A DNA stretch of 64,000 nucleotides from CAYPPG01 sp964412555 (GCA_964412555.1 CAYPPG010000007.1:1-64000), one strand, 5' to 3'. Shown: positions 17,707-27,376, counted from the first letter of the stretch. The notes: generated by a model from the sequence alone, not told the origin. A program made the numbers and translations.

Positions 17707-20541
17707 ATGAATGACGACACACTCTATGAAAAAACGTTTCGTATCTCAATCTGCTTATCAATATATATGAGTTTGATGTATGCTTTCCAATTCCCCGTGG
17801 AAGCCGAACAGTGGCAGCATTTCGATTACGGCGGTTCCATCAAATGCATGATCTCCGGCGGTCGTTCCGTATGGATAGGAGGAGAGGCGGGCGCTCTTTT
17901 ATATGATACGAATCGGGATTCCTTTCTACGAGTCACAAAGGAACTGAATGCCCGGGGGGAATCCCTTCAATTATCGGGCAGCATTGTACGCGATATCGCC
18001 ATCGACCCACGCGGACGAACCTGGTTCGCCTGCTGGGATATCACCGGAAATGGATTGGTAGGCCGCGGGCTGACCATGATGGATGCCGTCGGATTTGCCT
18101 CCTTCTCCGAAGAGAACATTTTGCCGTCCGATCAAATTTTCGCTCTTTCTTCCGACAAGCAAGGCCGCATCTGGGCAGGCACGGAAAAAGGAGTCACCGT
18201 TTTCGACGAAGGAATATGGACAATCTACACCGAAAATGAAGGTCTTTATCGCAACGATGCCGTCGAAATCACCATCGATCCGCACGGCCGCGTTTGGTGC
18301 GGATTCTGGCGGGGGATCAATGTTTACTATGACTACCATTGGTGGAAATGGGAACGGGAACGAGTCGATTACGTCTACAAGATCATCTCCGGAAACAATA
18401 ACCACATGTATTGCGCCACAAAAGGCGGTCTTGCCATCTACGATGGGGAACAATGGGAATTCGCGCTAAACCGAGGCGATCTCCGCAGACGGTTGATTTC
18501 CGATATGACAATGGATGCGAATGGACAGATTTGGTGTGTGTGGGGAGGCTTGGAAAAAGGCGTCTCGATTTATGACGGGACGGAATGGGAGCGAATCACG
18601 AGTTCAAACTCCGACAATGGCCTCGTCAGCGATCGAGCCATCGCCATCGCTTCCGATTCCCATAACCGCATTTGGATCGGAGACCGCGACGGAATGATCT
18701 CGGTGATGATTCCCGACGGCGCTCCAACCATTTCACTCGACCGGTTCACGGAAGATCATCGATATCGGGGAAAAACCCGAGGCTTATCAAAATTTGATTC
18801 CTTCTTCCCCGAAGCAGAGGATACACAACAGCAATTACCAGAAAAAGAAAACCGTCTTTCTAACAATCAGTTTAAAAGTAAAAAATCGGCAAATCCCCCA
18901 ACAACATCTCCTCCACCTCTGATTGCACAAGCGAATCCTCCGGCCATCCAATTTAAAATTACCGAACCGCAAGAACTGGAAGCATCCACAACTCAAGCAC
19001 CCTATGAAACGGATCAAAAAGTCATCGATATCACCGGTGGAATCGCCTCCAAGGATATCGAACTCGCGAAAATCGAAGTGAACGGCTTTGAAGCGGAACT
19101 GAAACCTCCCGTCGATTTCGGATTCGGTGGTCCGCCAATCTATCCCTTTGAAGCCAAGGTTCTTTTAAAGAATATCGACAACATCCATATCGAAGTATTT
19201 GATAAAAATGATAACTCTCAAGGATTTCGGGATTATCCGATCAAACCGCTCGCACCGGCTCAGGAAAGCGCAAAACCCGAAATCCATTTTCTCCATCCAA
19301 AAATAACGGAAGAAGACCTTTCGACCACTCGGGGCGGTGACATCCCCATCCAACTCAACATGAGCCGGACGAACAAAGCGGTCGTTCGCGGTTTGGTTCA
19401 CGATGAAAGTGGGATCGAAAAGATTTTATGCAACGGGGACACAGTTCAATACAAGGTCGAAGCCTCACCAAGCCACCTTGAAGAGGGGGGCCTGCTTGGA
19501 GAAGAAAATGTGATCTTCTTCGAACACCGCTTCGATCTATCGACCGGCAACAATAAAGCCTTGATCGAAGTGATCGATTTGTTCGACAACAAAACCAAAA
19601 TTGCCATCGATATCCACGTCCAAAAAGCCTTATCCGATTCCATGTTCTACAATCATAATTACGCCCTCATCATTGGAATCGATCAATATCAATCATGGGA
19701 TCCTCTTGCGAACGCCGTTCGAGACGCCAAAGGCGTTCGTGAGTTGTTGATCGACCGGCTACACTTTCCTTCCGAACAAATTTATGAATTGTATGACAAT
19801 CAGGCCACCCACACCGGCATTCTGGGATCATTCTCTCAACTTTCCAATCTCGACCCACAAAGCCGCGTCTTGATCTTCTTTGCCGGCCATGGCCAAACCA
19901 TCACCGTTGACAAGAAAGAAAAGAAAGGATTTCTAATCCCTTTCGATGGCGTATTACCAGAAAATGAAGAACAAATTGCAGAAAGTTCGAATTCATGGTT
20001 AAGCATGGATCAAATCACGGAAGCGATCCAAAACGTTGAAGCAAAGCACATCCTGGTCATTCTCGACGCCTGCTATTCCGGGCTACTCACCGCGAAACGG
20101 AGTGCGGTTTTCGGCCATTTTCAGAATATTACGGATTACGTCGGCTTTGGGGAAGAAAACGCACTGACTGCCGAATTTTTAAGACTAAGCGCATTAAACG
20201 CTGTCGAAGTCATCACCGCCGGCTCCGAAAACGAAGAAGTGCAGGACGGTGGCCCTGGCGGGCATAGTTTTTTCACAGGATTGATGATCGACGGCCTCAA
20301 AACAGGACAAGCCGACTTGAGCGATGACGGAGTCGTCACCTCGGAAGAACTGGGGGCTTTCTTATCTTACGAAGTGCGAATGTCGACCGGCGGAAAACAA
20401 CATCCAGCCTACTCCAAACTTCCCGGCCACGAGAATACTAGAGGATTGGTGCTTTTCTCTCTGGCAGGGACAGATCAATCTTTTACTTCTTTGAACAACA
20501 ACCGATCTTCAACAGCGTATCTCGATTCGAAATCAAAATGA
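17707..20541 (+). CDS. Exported two-component-propeller repeat protein with caspase (C14) domain and EF-hand-like loop
   Basis: A 944-residue protein. Residues 1-36 form a hydrophobic export signal. Residues ~45-340 contain at least six propeller repeats of the Reg_prop type (for example GRIWAGTEKGVTVFDEGIWT). A proline-rich linker and beta-sandwich-like segment follow, and residues ~648-930 are a caspase-like domain. The catalytic dyad is His728 in FFAGHGQ and Cys789 in LDACYSG. Near residue 870 the sequence DLSDDGVVTSEE fits a calcium EF-hand loop (ligands at 1, 3, 5, 9, 12). AGAGGA precedes the ATG. It is likely a calcium-sensitive Arg/Lys-type protease outside the cytoplasm; specificity and targets are unknown. 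Confidence 0.85.
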   Translation: MNDDTLYEKTFRISICLSIYMSLMYAFQFPVEAEQWQHFDYGGSIKCMISGGRSVWIGGEAGALLYDTNRDSFLRVTKELNARGESLQLSGSIVRDIAIDPRGRTWFACWDITGNGLVGRGLTMMDAVGFASFSEENILPSDQIFALSSDKQGRIWAGTEKGVTVFDEGIWTIYTENEGLYRNDAVEITIDPHGRVWCGFWRGINVYYDYHWWKWERERVDYVYKIISGNNNHMYCATKGGLAIYDGEQWEFALNRGDLRRRLISDMTMDANGQIWCVWGGLEKGVSIYDGTEWERITSSNSDNGLVSDRAIAIASDSHNRIWIGDRDGMISVMIPDGAPTISLDRFTEDHRYRGKTRGLSKFDSFFPEAEDTQQQLPEKENRLSNNQFKSKKSANPPTTSPPPLIAQANPPAIQFKITEPQELEASTTQAPYETDQKVIDITGGIASKDIELAKIEVNGFEAELKPPVDFGFGGPPIYPFEAKVLLKNIDNIHIEVFDKNDNSQGFRDYPIKPLAPAQESAKPEIHFLHPKITEEDLSTTRGGDIPIQLNMSRTNKAVVRGLVHDESGIEKILCNGDTVQYKVEASPSHLEEGGLLGEENVIFFEHRFDLSTGNNKALIEVIDLFDNKTKIAIDIHVQKALSDSMFYNHNYALIIGIDQYQSWDPLANAVRDAKGVRELLIDRLHFPSEQIYELYDNQATHTGILGSFSQLSNLDPQSRVLIFFAGHGQTITVDKKEKKGFLIPFDGVLPENEEQIAESSNSWLSMDQITEAIQNVEAKHILVILDACYSGLLTAKRSAVFGHFQNITDYVGFGEENALTAEFLRLSALNAVEVITAGSENEEVQDGGPGGHSFFTGLMIDGLKTGQADLSDDGVVTSEELGAFLSYEVRMSTGGKQHPAYSKLPGHENTRGLVLFSLAGTDQSFTSLNNNRSSTAYLDSKSK

Positions 20542-20561
20542 TTTCATACAATTCAGCACTC

Positions 20562-21542
20562 TCAACTCGTTTCTTCGGTAGTCTTTGCCTTTCTCTCTGC
20601 CAATTGTTTCAACGCGGCCGAATCTTTGGTTACGATATAAAGATATTCAAGCCGGTCTAAAGCATAGGAATCACCCGGATTCATGTCATTCAAGATGCGC
20701 TCATAACTCTCGATAGCTTCCTGATAAAGGCAATATGTTTCATAGGTTTCCGCCAACAATGTCGGATAAGCTAAATTGTCCGACTCGTCACTGGATAACG
20801 GTTCGAGTGTCTGTTCTACATTTTCTACGGTCTCTTGGATGTCCGGCGCCAACATCCCGATCCGAAGTCCGTATTCATGCACCAATTCCATTCCCTCCGC
20901 ATTCAATTTTCGTACATAAACATAATAGGTTTCTCCAGGCAAAACCGAGTGACCGATCGTTTCTGCGGATAGCAAAAATTCATCTTCGGATAGAATCGTA
21001 TGATAAACGAATTGCGGTACAATCCCGACAATTTCGATTTCATATCGCTCGCCATCACTCAACTCCGCAAATTTCAACTCGATTTGTTCGTCTCGTACTT
21101 TGCTGTTCCGGGGATAAAGTAGTAAGGGGATTGTATCCATCCGCCTCGTCGCCGCCTGTGCTCCGATTCGGCTCCTTCCCTTCCCGCTCGCGAACATCCC
21201 CAATCCGATTCCTTCAATGACGTTTCCCTTCTCTTCTCCGATTCGCAATTCCGCATTCGCCGCCAACGGAATAACTTTTTTCTGACGGGTGATCAAGACC
21301 GCTTTCGATTTCGGACCGGTTGTCACACGTTCACCGGCCAAAACGGAATCTCCCCTTTTCAGTTCGATCGCCTCTTCTTTCCCCTCTTTGAAAACCTGAA
21401 CGGTCCCGGCAGTGAACATCACTTTCGCGTATGCTTCTTTTTTTTCATTCTTTTCTTCCGCAGGATAGGCGGATTGAAGAATCTGGAAAAACAACAGGAT
21501 CAAACAAAACGATTTGAAAAGCCCATGCATGGTATTCATCAT
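20562..21542 (-). CDS. FecR-domain exported protein
   Basis: This ~326-residue protein carries an N-terminal signal peptide (ending near QSAYPAEE) and a FecR-like beta domain at about residues 30-110. Typical signs are VMFTAGTVQVFKEG, LKRGDSVLAGERVTTG and AELRIGEEKG. A central beta-rich region and a C-terminal helical region with TPR character (YETYCLYQEAIESYERIL) follow. Several in-frame ATGs occur next to GGTGGAGG, so the exact start (21542, 21539 or 21530) is unsure. It is convergent with the caspase gene. No sigma factor lies nearby, so it is not a classic FecI/FecR pair; a structural or sensory role is more likely. Confidence 0.78.
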   Translation of the reverse strand: MMNTMHGLFKSFCLILLFFQILQSAYPAEEKNEKKEAYAKVMFTAGTVQVFKEGKEEAIELKRGDSVLAGERVTTGPKSKAVLITRQKKVIPLAANAELRIGEEKGNVIEGIGLGMFASGKGRSRIGAQAATRRMDTIPLLLYPRNSKVRDEQIELKFAELSDGERYEIEIVGIVPQFVYHTILSEDEFLLSAETIGHSVLPGETYYVYVRKLNAEGMELVHEYGLRIGMLAPDIQETVENVEQTLEPLSSDESDNLAYPTLLAETYETYCLYQEAIESYERILNDMNPGDSYALDRLEYLYIVTKDSAALKQLAERKAKTTEETS

Positions 21543-21636
21543 CCTCCACCACAAAATAAATCTTCGTTCTTATTATACCTCAAATACATCCTAAAGGAAA
21601 AATGAATTCCTCTTTCCATCTCGTATGACCCATAAA

Positions 21637-21774
21637 AGCGGGTAGCAAGGGTAAGCGAAGTCTACCCTTGGTGACTTACATAACAGCGGGTAGCAAGGGT
21701 AAGCGAAGTCTACCCTTGGTGACTTACATAACAGCGGGTAGCAAGGGTAAGCGAAGTCTACCCTTGGTGACTCA
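21637..21774. repeat. Three tandem 48-bp repeats, each with a hairpin
   Basis: The unit starts AGCGGGTAGCAAGGGTAAGC and repeats at 21637, 21685 and 21733 with almost no variation. Each unit contains the perfect inverted repeat CAAGGGTA-N9-TACCCTTG. There are no unique spacers, so this is not a CRISPR array. It lies upstream of the FecR gene and of the VapBC-like pair. Confidence 0.9.
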
Positions 21775-21945
21775 CAATTCCCCGCCCGGACAAATTGACA
21801 CATTGCCCTGGTTACACATTCTACGAGTATTTTTTTAAGGGAAAATGCATTTCATCAAAATTTGACGCTTTCAACCATCGCAGTATACTAAATCTTAGAA
21901 TCAATAGTGAGTAACATGATTTGTTCAAAAAGGAGAGTTGTGTCG

Positions 21946-22182
21946 ATGATTATTCAGGCCGAAGTGAGTGAAGACGGTCTTGTCAAAATAAGTGATCCGA
22001 AATTGAGAGGGAAAAAAATCCTGCTAGCAATGCCGGAACGGGAAGAAACTATACCCGAAGGAAAAACAAATTGGGATGAAATCTGGAAAATTTTCAAGGA
22101 AGCGGATGCATTAAATATTCCGCGCCGTAGCCATGAAGAAATTTTACAAGACTTACGCACATTCCGAGAGTCCGGATCATGA
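21946..22182 (+). CDS. Antitoxin of a VapBC-like pair
   Basis: A 78-residue protein encoded directly before, and overlapping by ATGA, a PIN-domain gene. The N-terminal part (IIQAEVSEDGLVKISDPKLRGKKILLAMP) looks like a small beta-rich DNA-binding domain of the kind found in antitoxins, and the C-terminal part is helical and acidic (IWKIFKEADALNIPRRSHEEIL), suited to wrapping a toxin. I do not recognise the exact antitoxin family. The ATG at 21946 follows AGGAG by about ten bases. Assignment rests mainly on the partner gene. Confidence 0.7.
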   Translation: MIIQAEVSEDGLVKISDPKLRGKKILLAMPEREETIPEGKTNWDEIWKIFKEADALNIPRRSHEEILQDLRTFRESGS

Positions 22183-22589
22183 TGGCTTATGTGGATTCAT
22201 CCATTTGGATTTCCAGATTTGAGGGGCATTATTCTTATCAAAATATCGTTGAAAATCAATTACGTGAAATAAAGAAAAGGGGATTTACCCTATGTGTTTC
22301 AGAGGCGGTTCTTCTTGAGGTATTGTTCAAACCTTATCGTAACGATCAACAGTCGTTAATTGACCTTTATCATAGAGTTTTTTCCCAATTAGATATTCTA
22401 CCAAACTATGATGGCGTTTTCCGAGATGCTCTTACAATCGCGACTAAAGATAATCTTCGAGGAATCGATTCCATTCATGTAGCCCTTGCGACCCATTACG
22501 GATGTGAACGGTTTATCACAACAGACTCAGACTTCCGAAATCTTTCTACTATTTATTCGTTAGTAATTGATCTAACTCCCCTTTCGTAA
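22179..22589 (+). CDS. PIN-domain ribonuclease toxin, VapC-like
   Basis: A 136-residue PIN domain with the expected acidic residues: Asp6 in AYVDSSIW, the Glu in VSEAVLLEVL, the Asp in GIDSIHVALA and the Asp in FITTDSDF. VapC toxins cleave tRNA or rRNA in a magnesium-dependent way. The start overlaps the antitoxin stop by four bases. Its stop abuts the stop of the CHASE2 cyclase gene on the other strand, so the toxin pair sits as an insert in the middle of the signalling island. Confidence 0.88.
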   Translation: MMAYVDSSIWISRFEGHYSYQNIVENQLREIKKRGFTLCVSEAVLLEVLFKPYRNDQQSLIDLYHRVFSQLDILPNYDGVFRDALTIATKDNLRGIDSIHVALATHYGCERFITTDSDFRNLSTIYSLVIDLTPLS

Positions 22590-24545
22590 TCAAGAATGAT
22601 GCCAATCCATTGAATATACTTTCAACAATTCATAAAGATTCACTTTCCCCTTACGCCCCCGAATGGCGCTCTCCCCAACTTCCCGTACATCAAACCACTC
22701 GGAAAACTCCCGATACGTGCTCTCACTAATAAGAATTTCCGTCTTATGTTCTTTATTCAATCCTTCAATCCGGGAAGCGATATTCACCGCATCACCGATA
22801 CTGGTATAGTCGCTGCGTTTATCAGAACCGAGATTCCCCAACACCGCATTCCCGGTGTGGATTCCGATCCCGATACGAAAGCCTGGATACCCTTCTTTTT
22901 TCCATTTTTCCGAAATTTGCCTTTGTACGTCCAAAACCTCGACGGCGGCCTTGCAGGCTGAATAGGCATGTTCCTCGTTGGGCACCGGCGCACCGAATAT
23001 GGCCATAACCGCATCTCCGATGTATTTATCGATCATTCCCTGATTGCGGAAAATGACGTCTGTCACTTCGGAATAATAAGTGTTCAAAAAACGGATCAAG
23101 ACTTCCGGTGACATGGATTCCGAAATCGTGGAAAACGAACGAATGTCGGAAAACAGAACGGTGATCCGCCGCTGTTCTCCCCCCAGTTTGACCAGTTCCG
23201 GATTGTCCAGCAGTAGATCGACAAGACGCGCATCGGTCGCTTTTGAAAATAAATGTTTCAAATACCGTTTTTCACGTTCCGCAAACACATACCGGTAGGA
23301 GATCGTCGAGGAAGTCGCCAAACCGATACAAACAAGCGGGGTAACCATCCGAACCACATACCCCCCATAGACAAACAAAAGCCCCCCACCACCAAGCCAC
23401 AACAGCATACCCCCAACACTCCCCAAAATTCCGGTGCGCACGGAAGCAAAACTGCACAGCAAACACAACAGAACAGATATCCCAAATATCATCCATATCT
23501 GGACATGATCATTGACATGACGGAGAAAATTACTGCTCAATAACGTTTTGACAATATTGGCGTGAATTTCCACTCCGGGCATCGGTTCATAACGAACCGG
23601 CGTTTTAAATTCATCGTGAAGATCGCCGATCGTTGCCCCCATCAACACGATACTGCCCTGAAATCGTTCCGAATCAAAAGCCTCTTCTTCGCCCGTACCC
23701 GAAAAATAATATTCAGAAAACATTTCGTACAACCCGTCCACGAATAAAAAAAATGGAAAAGCCTGTACCGGTTCACGTTCATAACCGATATAGAATGTCT
23801 CATGATGCAGCGGGATGGTAATCTCACCAATTTTTGAAGAGTCGGAATCGCCCAAATGGAGAGCTGATTCACTCCAATTTCGAAAAAGGCGAACAATCTG
23901 GGTTGAAAAGGACGGATAAACGTTCCCTTGATGCTTCGCGAACGGAAATGCCCGCCGGACCGTATTGTCCGGATCAATCGGCAGCGAGATGATCCCCAAC
24001 TCCGCCGCATCGAGTAAAATGGGAAGTGGTTCCACCAACTGGCGTACCGAGCTTGTTTGATCAATCTGAGATGTCTCGATCTTCCCGGCCAATACGACTT
24101 TCCCATGTTCTTTGCAGGCACGCGCAAATTCCGCTTCCTGCCCGGTTGGATTTTCAATGTCATTCAATAAATGAGATTCAACGAACAGTTTATCGATTCC
24201 AATCACATGAACCCCGAATTCACGCAAGCGATCCACCACTTGCGCAAACAGGAGAGGAGACCACGGCCATTGTGCAAAACGCGGATTCTCGAGAAGTTTC
24301 AGCGATTCGAAACTGCTTTCATCGAAAGTCACAAGGAAAATGTCCGGCAGTTCCTTGCGTTTATCCTCATTCATACTCGCTCGAAGATTCAACAATCGGT
24401 CGTAACACCAGGCATCGAGCGCAAACAAAGGCTCATGGGAATTCGCTCTCGGATCGATCAGAATATTGACAAAAACAAAACTGACAAGAAAACCGATTCC
24501 GAATCCGACAAGATGGAGTAGAGTTTTGGGCTTCATCTTATTCAT
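22590..24545 (-). CDS. CHASE2-domain class III adenylyl cyclase
   Basis: The 651-residue product has one N-terminal membrane segment (residues ~10-30), an extracytoplasmic CHASE2 sensor (to ~340), three membrane segments (~345-425) and a cytoplasmic cyclase domain. The cyclase has both metal-binding aspartates (Asp467 in LFSDIRSF and Asp511 in GDAVMAIFG), the adenine-selecting Lys in DKYIGD and Asp in SDYTSIGD, and the NIASR transition-state residues. cAMP rather than cGMP is therefore expected. It follows the HD-GYP gene by 6 bases. The CHASE2 ligand is unknown. Confidence 0.92.
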   Translation of the reverse strand: MNKMKPKTLLHLVGFGIGFLVSFVFVNILIDPRANSHEPLFALDAWCYDRLLNLRASMNEDKRKELPDIFLVTFDESSFESLKLLENPRFAQWPWSPLLFAQVVDRLREFGVHVIGIDKLFVESHLLNDIENPTGQEAEFARACKEHGKVVLAGKIETSQIDQTSSVRQLVEPLPILLDAAELGIISLPIDPDNTVRRAFPFAKHQGNVYPSFSTQIVRLFRNWSESALHLGDSDSSKIGEITIPLHHETFYIGYEREPVQAFPFFLFVDGLYEMFSEYYFSGTGEEEAFDSERFQGSIVLMGATIGDLHDEFKTPVRYEPMPGVEIHANIVKTLLSSNFLRHVNDHVQIWMIFGISVLLCLLCSFASVRTGILGSVGGMLLWLGGGGLLFVYGGYVVRMVTPLVCIGLATSSTISYRYVFAEREKRYLKHLFSKATDARLVDLLLDNPELVKLGGEQRRITVLFSDIRSFSTISESMSPEVLIRFLNTYYSEVTDVIFRNQGMIDKYIGDAVMAIFGAPVPNEEHAYSACKAAVEVLDVQRQISEKWKKEGYPGFRIGIGIHTGNAVLGNLGSDKRSDYTSIGDAVNIASRIEGLNKEHKTEILISESTYREFSEWFDVREVGESAIRGRKGKVNLYELLKVYSMDWHHS

Positions 24546-24551
24546 CAGGAT

Positions 24552-26489
24552 TTATTCTTGTTGCACCGCTTTATAGATTTTCTCTTCCTTGAAAATACGG
24601 ACCAACTCGCCGTCAAGACGCCCTTCCTTCACTTCCGCATCCAATATTTCAAACGCCCTCTCACGCGGCAACGCCTTTTTATAAGGGCGATCCGTAGCGG
24701 TCAAGGCATCGAAAATATCCGCAATCGCCATCATTCTCGCTTGCAGAGAAATCTCTGCATACTGTAAATTCTTCGGATAACCGCTTCCATCCAACATTTC
24801 GTGATGCCCACAGGCAATCTCCGTCAACCCCAATAAATTACTCGACCAAGGGATCATTTCCAAAAAATTGCGCGTGTGAACGATATGAGAGCGAATTTCC
24901 TCTAGTTCCGTAACAGTTAAATTTCCTTTTGGAATCGAGAAACATTCCACTTCCCGTTCCGTCAAGTAAGGTACTTTCCGAACACCTTCCGATTGATAGA
25001 ACCGGTTCGCAATCTCCATCAGCTGTTCGCGTCCCGAATCGGAAAGAAATCCAGGTTGGTTCAATTCTTCCAACACTTCCTGGATACGCTCGAGTTCCTT
25101 CAATCGTTCATTCAATCGCCGATCCCATTCCCCGCATTGTTCATGATATTCTTCAACAGAATGATGAAGAAGAAATTCAATCCTTTTTTCACGGTCGTTC
25201 AAGCAAATACAATTACGAATCGTTCCAATCCGTTGTTTCAAAACTGCCCATTCCCCCGGCAGCAATTTTTCTGTCTTATTCAGAACTTCTTCGCGTACCC
25301 CGATTTTCCCGATGTCATGAAGCAATCCCGCGAACCGCAGTTCCCGCATCTGTTCCTCCGAAAACGATACATCGGCATACAAACCTTCTTTTGTTCGATC
25401 CACGGCTTGAGCCAAAGCAAGTGTCAATTGTGTAACTCGTTCCGAATGGCCATATGTCACCGGATCGCGGGCCTCGATGCTCTTCACGGCAGCCCGAACG
25501 AATCCTTCGAATAAACGCTCGATTTCCGCATACAGAATGCTGTTCTCCAATGCCACCGCCGCGATTCCCCCGAATGCCAATGCCCGTTCTTCATCTTTTC
25601 TCGTAAACGGTATGACTTCCGTTTCGACCGCTTCAATTGGAAATAAAGGTTCCCTGCTGTTTCTCTTTTTATTGATGAGCTGCAAAACACCGATCACCTC
25701 ATTTTCATGATTACACAACGGCACAGTGAGCATCGACTTGGTACAATAATTCACGGAACGGTCAAAGTCGGGATTGAATCGAAAAGGACTTTCCAGAGGT
25801 AAATCATAAACATCATCAATATTGATGCTCTGTTTCTTCAAAGCCACACTTCCCGCAATCGAATCCTCTGAAATTGGCAATTCCGCGTTTTGAAAGGGGA
25901 GATCCAACGTATCGCTCTGCGTCTTTGAAAAAACGAGAACCTTTGTATTGCTTCCATCGTCTCCTTTTTTCTCACGGGAAATGTATATACTTCCGCTGTC
26001 CGCATCCGTAATCTGCCGCGCATAGCTGAGAATCAAATCCAACAAACGATCCGGCTCCCGTTCCGATCCAAGCGCCGATCCAATATGACTGAATACATCG
26101 ATCTCCGATTGTAGAAAAACCATCCCACGGCTTAAATCGGATATCATCTCTTGACTGGCTTTCAAGCGCTGGACGGATTGAACGGATTGGAGTAGAACCT
26201 CGGTACGCGAATCGGCATCGACAAAATGGACAAGCGGTTTTTTCCTGTAAAGGTCAAACAAATTACTTTGACATTCGCTCAATACAATGACCAAAGGCTC
26301 CGTATCTCCGAAAGCGGATGGAATACCCTCCAAATATTCAGCGGAAAGAAAAGTTGCTGCACAACTACCTTGTTTATTCAAATCGTCGGGATGATCGATT
26401 TCCTCAATGTCAAAATCGTCCGCCAGTATTGCAGAAACATTCCTCGCAATACGATCATATGTTAAAACTCGGATAATTTTCCTGTTCAT
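24552..26489 (-). CDS. GAF and HD-GYP domain signalling protein
   Basis: The ATG at 26489 is preceded by GGGGAG and gives 645 residues. The first ~115 residues look like a degenerate receiver-type fold without a clear phospho-acceptor. A helical linker leads to a GAF domain (~150-320; SGSIYIS, TVPLCNHENEVIGVLQLINKK) and then an HD-GYP phosphodiesterase domain. His391-Asp392 lie in LLHDIGKIG and the later motif HHEMLDGSGYP is intact; an unusual ~100-residue insertion separates them. HD-GYP domains hydrolyse cyclic di-GMP. The gene is co-transcribed with the CHASE2 cyclase. Confidence 0.88.
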   Translation of the reverse strand: MNRKIIRVLTYDRIARNVSAILADDFDIEEIDHPDDLNKQGSCAATFLSAEYLEGIPSAFGDTEPLVIVLSECQSNLFDLYRKKPLVHFVDADSRTEVLLQSVQSVQRLKASQEMISDLSRGMVFLQSEIDVFSHIGSALGSEREPDRLLDLILSYARQITDADSGSIYISREKKGDDGSNTKVLVFSKTQSDTLDLPFQNAELPISEDSIAGSVALKKQSINIDDVYDLPLESPFRFNPDFDRSVNYCTKSMLTVPLCNHENEVIGVLQLINKKRNSREPLFPIEAVETEVIPFTRKDEERALAFGGIAAVALENSILYAEIERLFEGFVRAAVKSIEARDPVTYGHSERVTQLTLALAQAVDRTKEGLYADVSFSEEQMRELRFAGLLHDIGKIGVREEVLNKTEKLLPGEWAVLKQRIGTIRNCICLNDREKRIEFLLHHSVEEYHEQCGEWDRRLNERLKELERIQEVLEELNQPGFLSDSGREQLMEIANRFYQSEGVRKVPYLTEREVECFSIPKGNLTVTELEEIRSHIVHTRNFLEMIPWSSNLLGLTEIACGHHEMLDGSGYPKNLQYAEISLQARMMAIADIFDALTATDRPYKKALPRERAFEILDAEVKEGRLDGELVRIFKEEKIYKAVQQE

Positions 26490-26659
26490 CAAACTCCCCA
26501 AAAACCGAATCGCCACAAGATTCACGCTTGAATCATATCGCCTATATAGAATCGATCTTCGATTTCTTCTATAATAGTCTAAAATCCGCATCGTTTCATG
26601 GATGATGAAAAAGTGTATCGCGAAAATTGGATTTTAATGAGTAGAAAGGAGAAATACCA

Positions 26660-27325
26660 TTGAAACGGGAAGGAAATCGCTCTAGCACAGGATTCACTCT
26701 GATCGAGCTTCTCATTGTTGTCGCTATCATTGGCATTTTAGCCGCTATTGCCGTTCCCAATTTCATGAACTCACGCACCCGCGCCAACCTGGCTCGTTCC
26801 TATGCCGACATCAAAATGCTTTATAATCAAAATATGACCCGAAAACTCGATACCAACCTTTGGATGGTCGACGGCAACGACCAAGGCGCTCACGGCAACG
26901 GCAATCCTGAAGATTGCGTACTCGATCCCTGGGGTTCTCAGCGATGGGGACCGCGCTGCGCCGACATTGGCCTGGACTGCTACGATCCCAACAACGACGG
27001 CCGAATCTACGCCCAACTCACAACTCCCGTCGCATATATCAGCGGAATCCCCAGCGATCCTTTTGCAAAAGGCATCTTCTATACCTACGGAACCAGCCAC
27101 TGCCCCAATGGCAACCTTGGCGCCTATTGGTGCTTCATTGCCGCATCACCCGATGGCGATTACAGCGACGTCGCCTGGCTCGTCAGCCAAGGACAATCGG
27201 TTCCCTATTACGCGACAAACGGCTTACACTCCAATGGAGACATTTGGGTATCTCACAAACTCGGTTACAGCGGAGAGCGTGATTACAACGTTTCTTTCGG
27301 GCAATATGCCCATACTTTCTTTTAA
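26660..27325 (+). CDS. Type II secretion/pilin-like protein with prepilin motif
   Basis: The product is 221 residues and starts at TTG 26660 with AGGAG nine bases upstream. After a short basic leader ending in TG, the cleavage motif FTLIELLIVVAIIGILAAIA begins, with the usual Glu5. The rest is a globular domain rich in Gly, Asn and Asp (DQGAHGNGNPEDC and similar), as in the many pseudopilin-like surface proteins of candidate-phylum bacteria. It should be processed by prepilin peptidase and anchored in the inner membrane or assembled. It stands alone with no secretion genes nearby. Confidence 0.85.
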   Translation: MKREGNRSSTGFTLIELLIVVAIIGILAAIAVPNFMNSRTRANLARSYADIKMLYNQNMTRKLDTNLWMVDGNDQGAHGNGNPEDCVLDPWGSQRWGPRCADIGLDCYDPNNDGRIYAQLTTPVAYISGIPSDPFAKGIFYTYGTSHCPNGNLGAYWCFIAASPDGDYSDVAWLVSQGQSVPYYATNGLHSNGDIWVSHKLGYSGERDYNVSFGQYAHTFF

Positions 27326-27348
27326 AATCAGTAAATGATGATTAGAAA

Positions 27349-27376
27349 TTGTGGTGCGGACATCCTGTCTGCACAA
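27349..27376. repeat. REP-like hairpin, type B
   Basis: This is an exact repeat of the 16375-16402 hairpin (TGCGGACA-TCC-TGTCTGCA). The downstream ~85 bases, including TTCATAACGAATA and CATACT..TTTGC, also match that copy with scattered changes, so the mobile or duplicated unit is larger than the hairpin. Confidence 0.85.

Noticed and set aside
21637..21774. CRISPR array
   Set aside because: The 48-bp units are directly adjacent with no unique spacers, only three copies exist and no cas gene is nearby.
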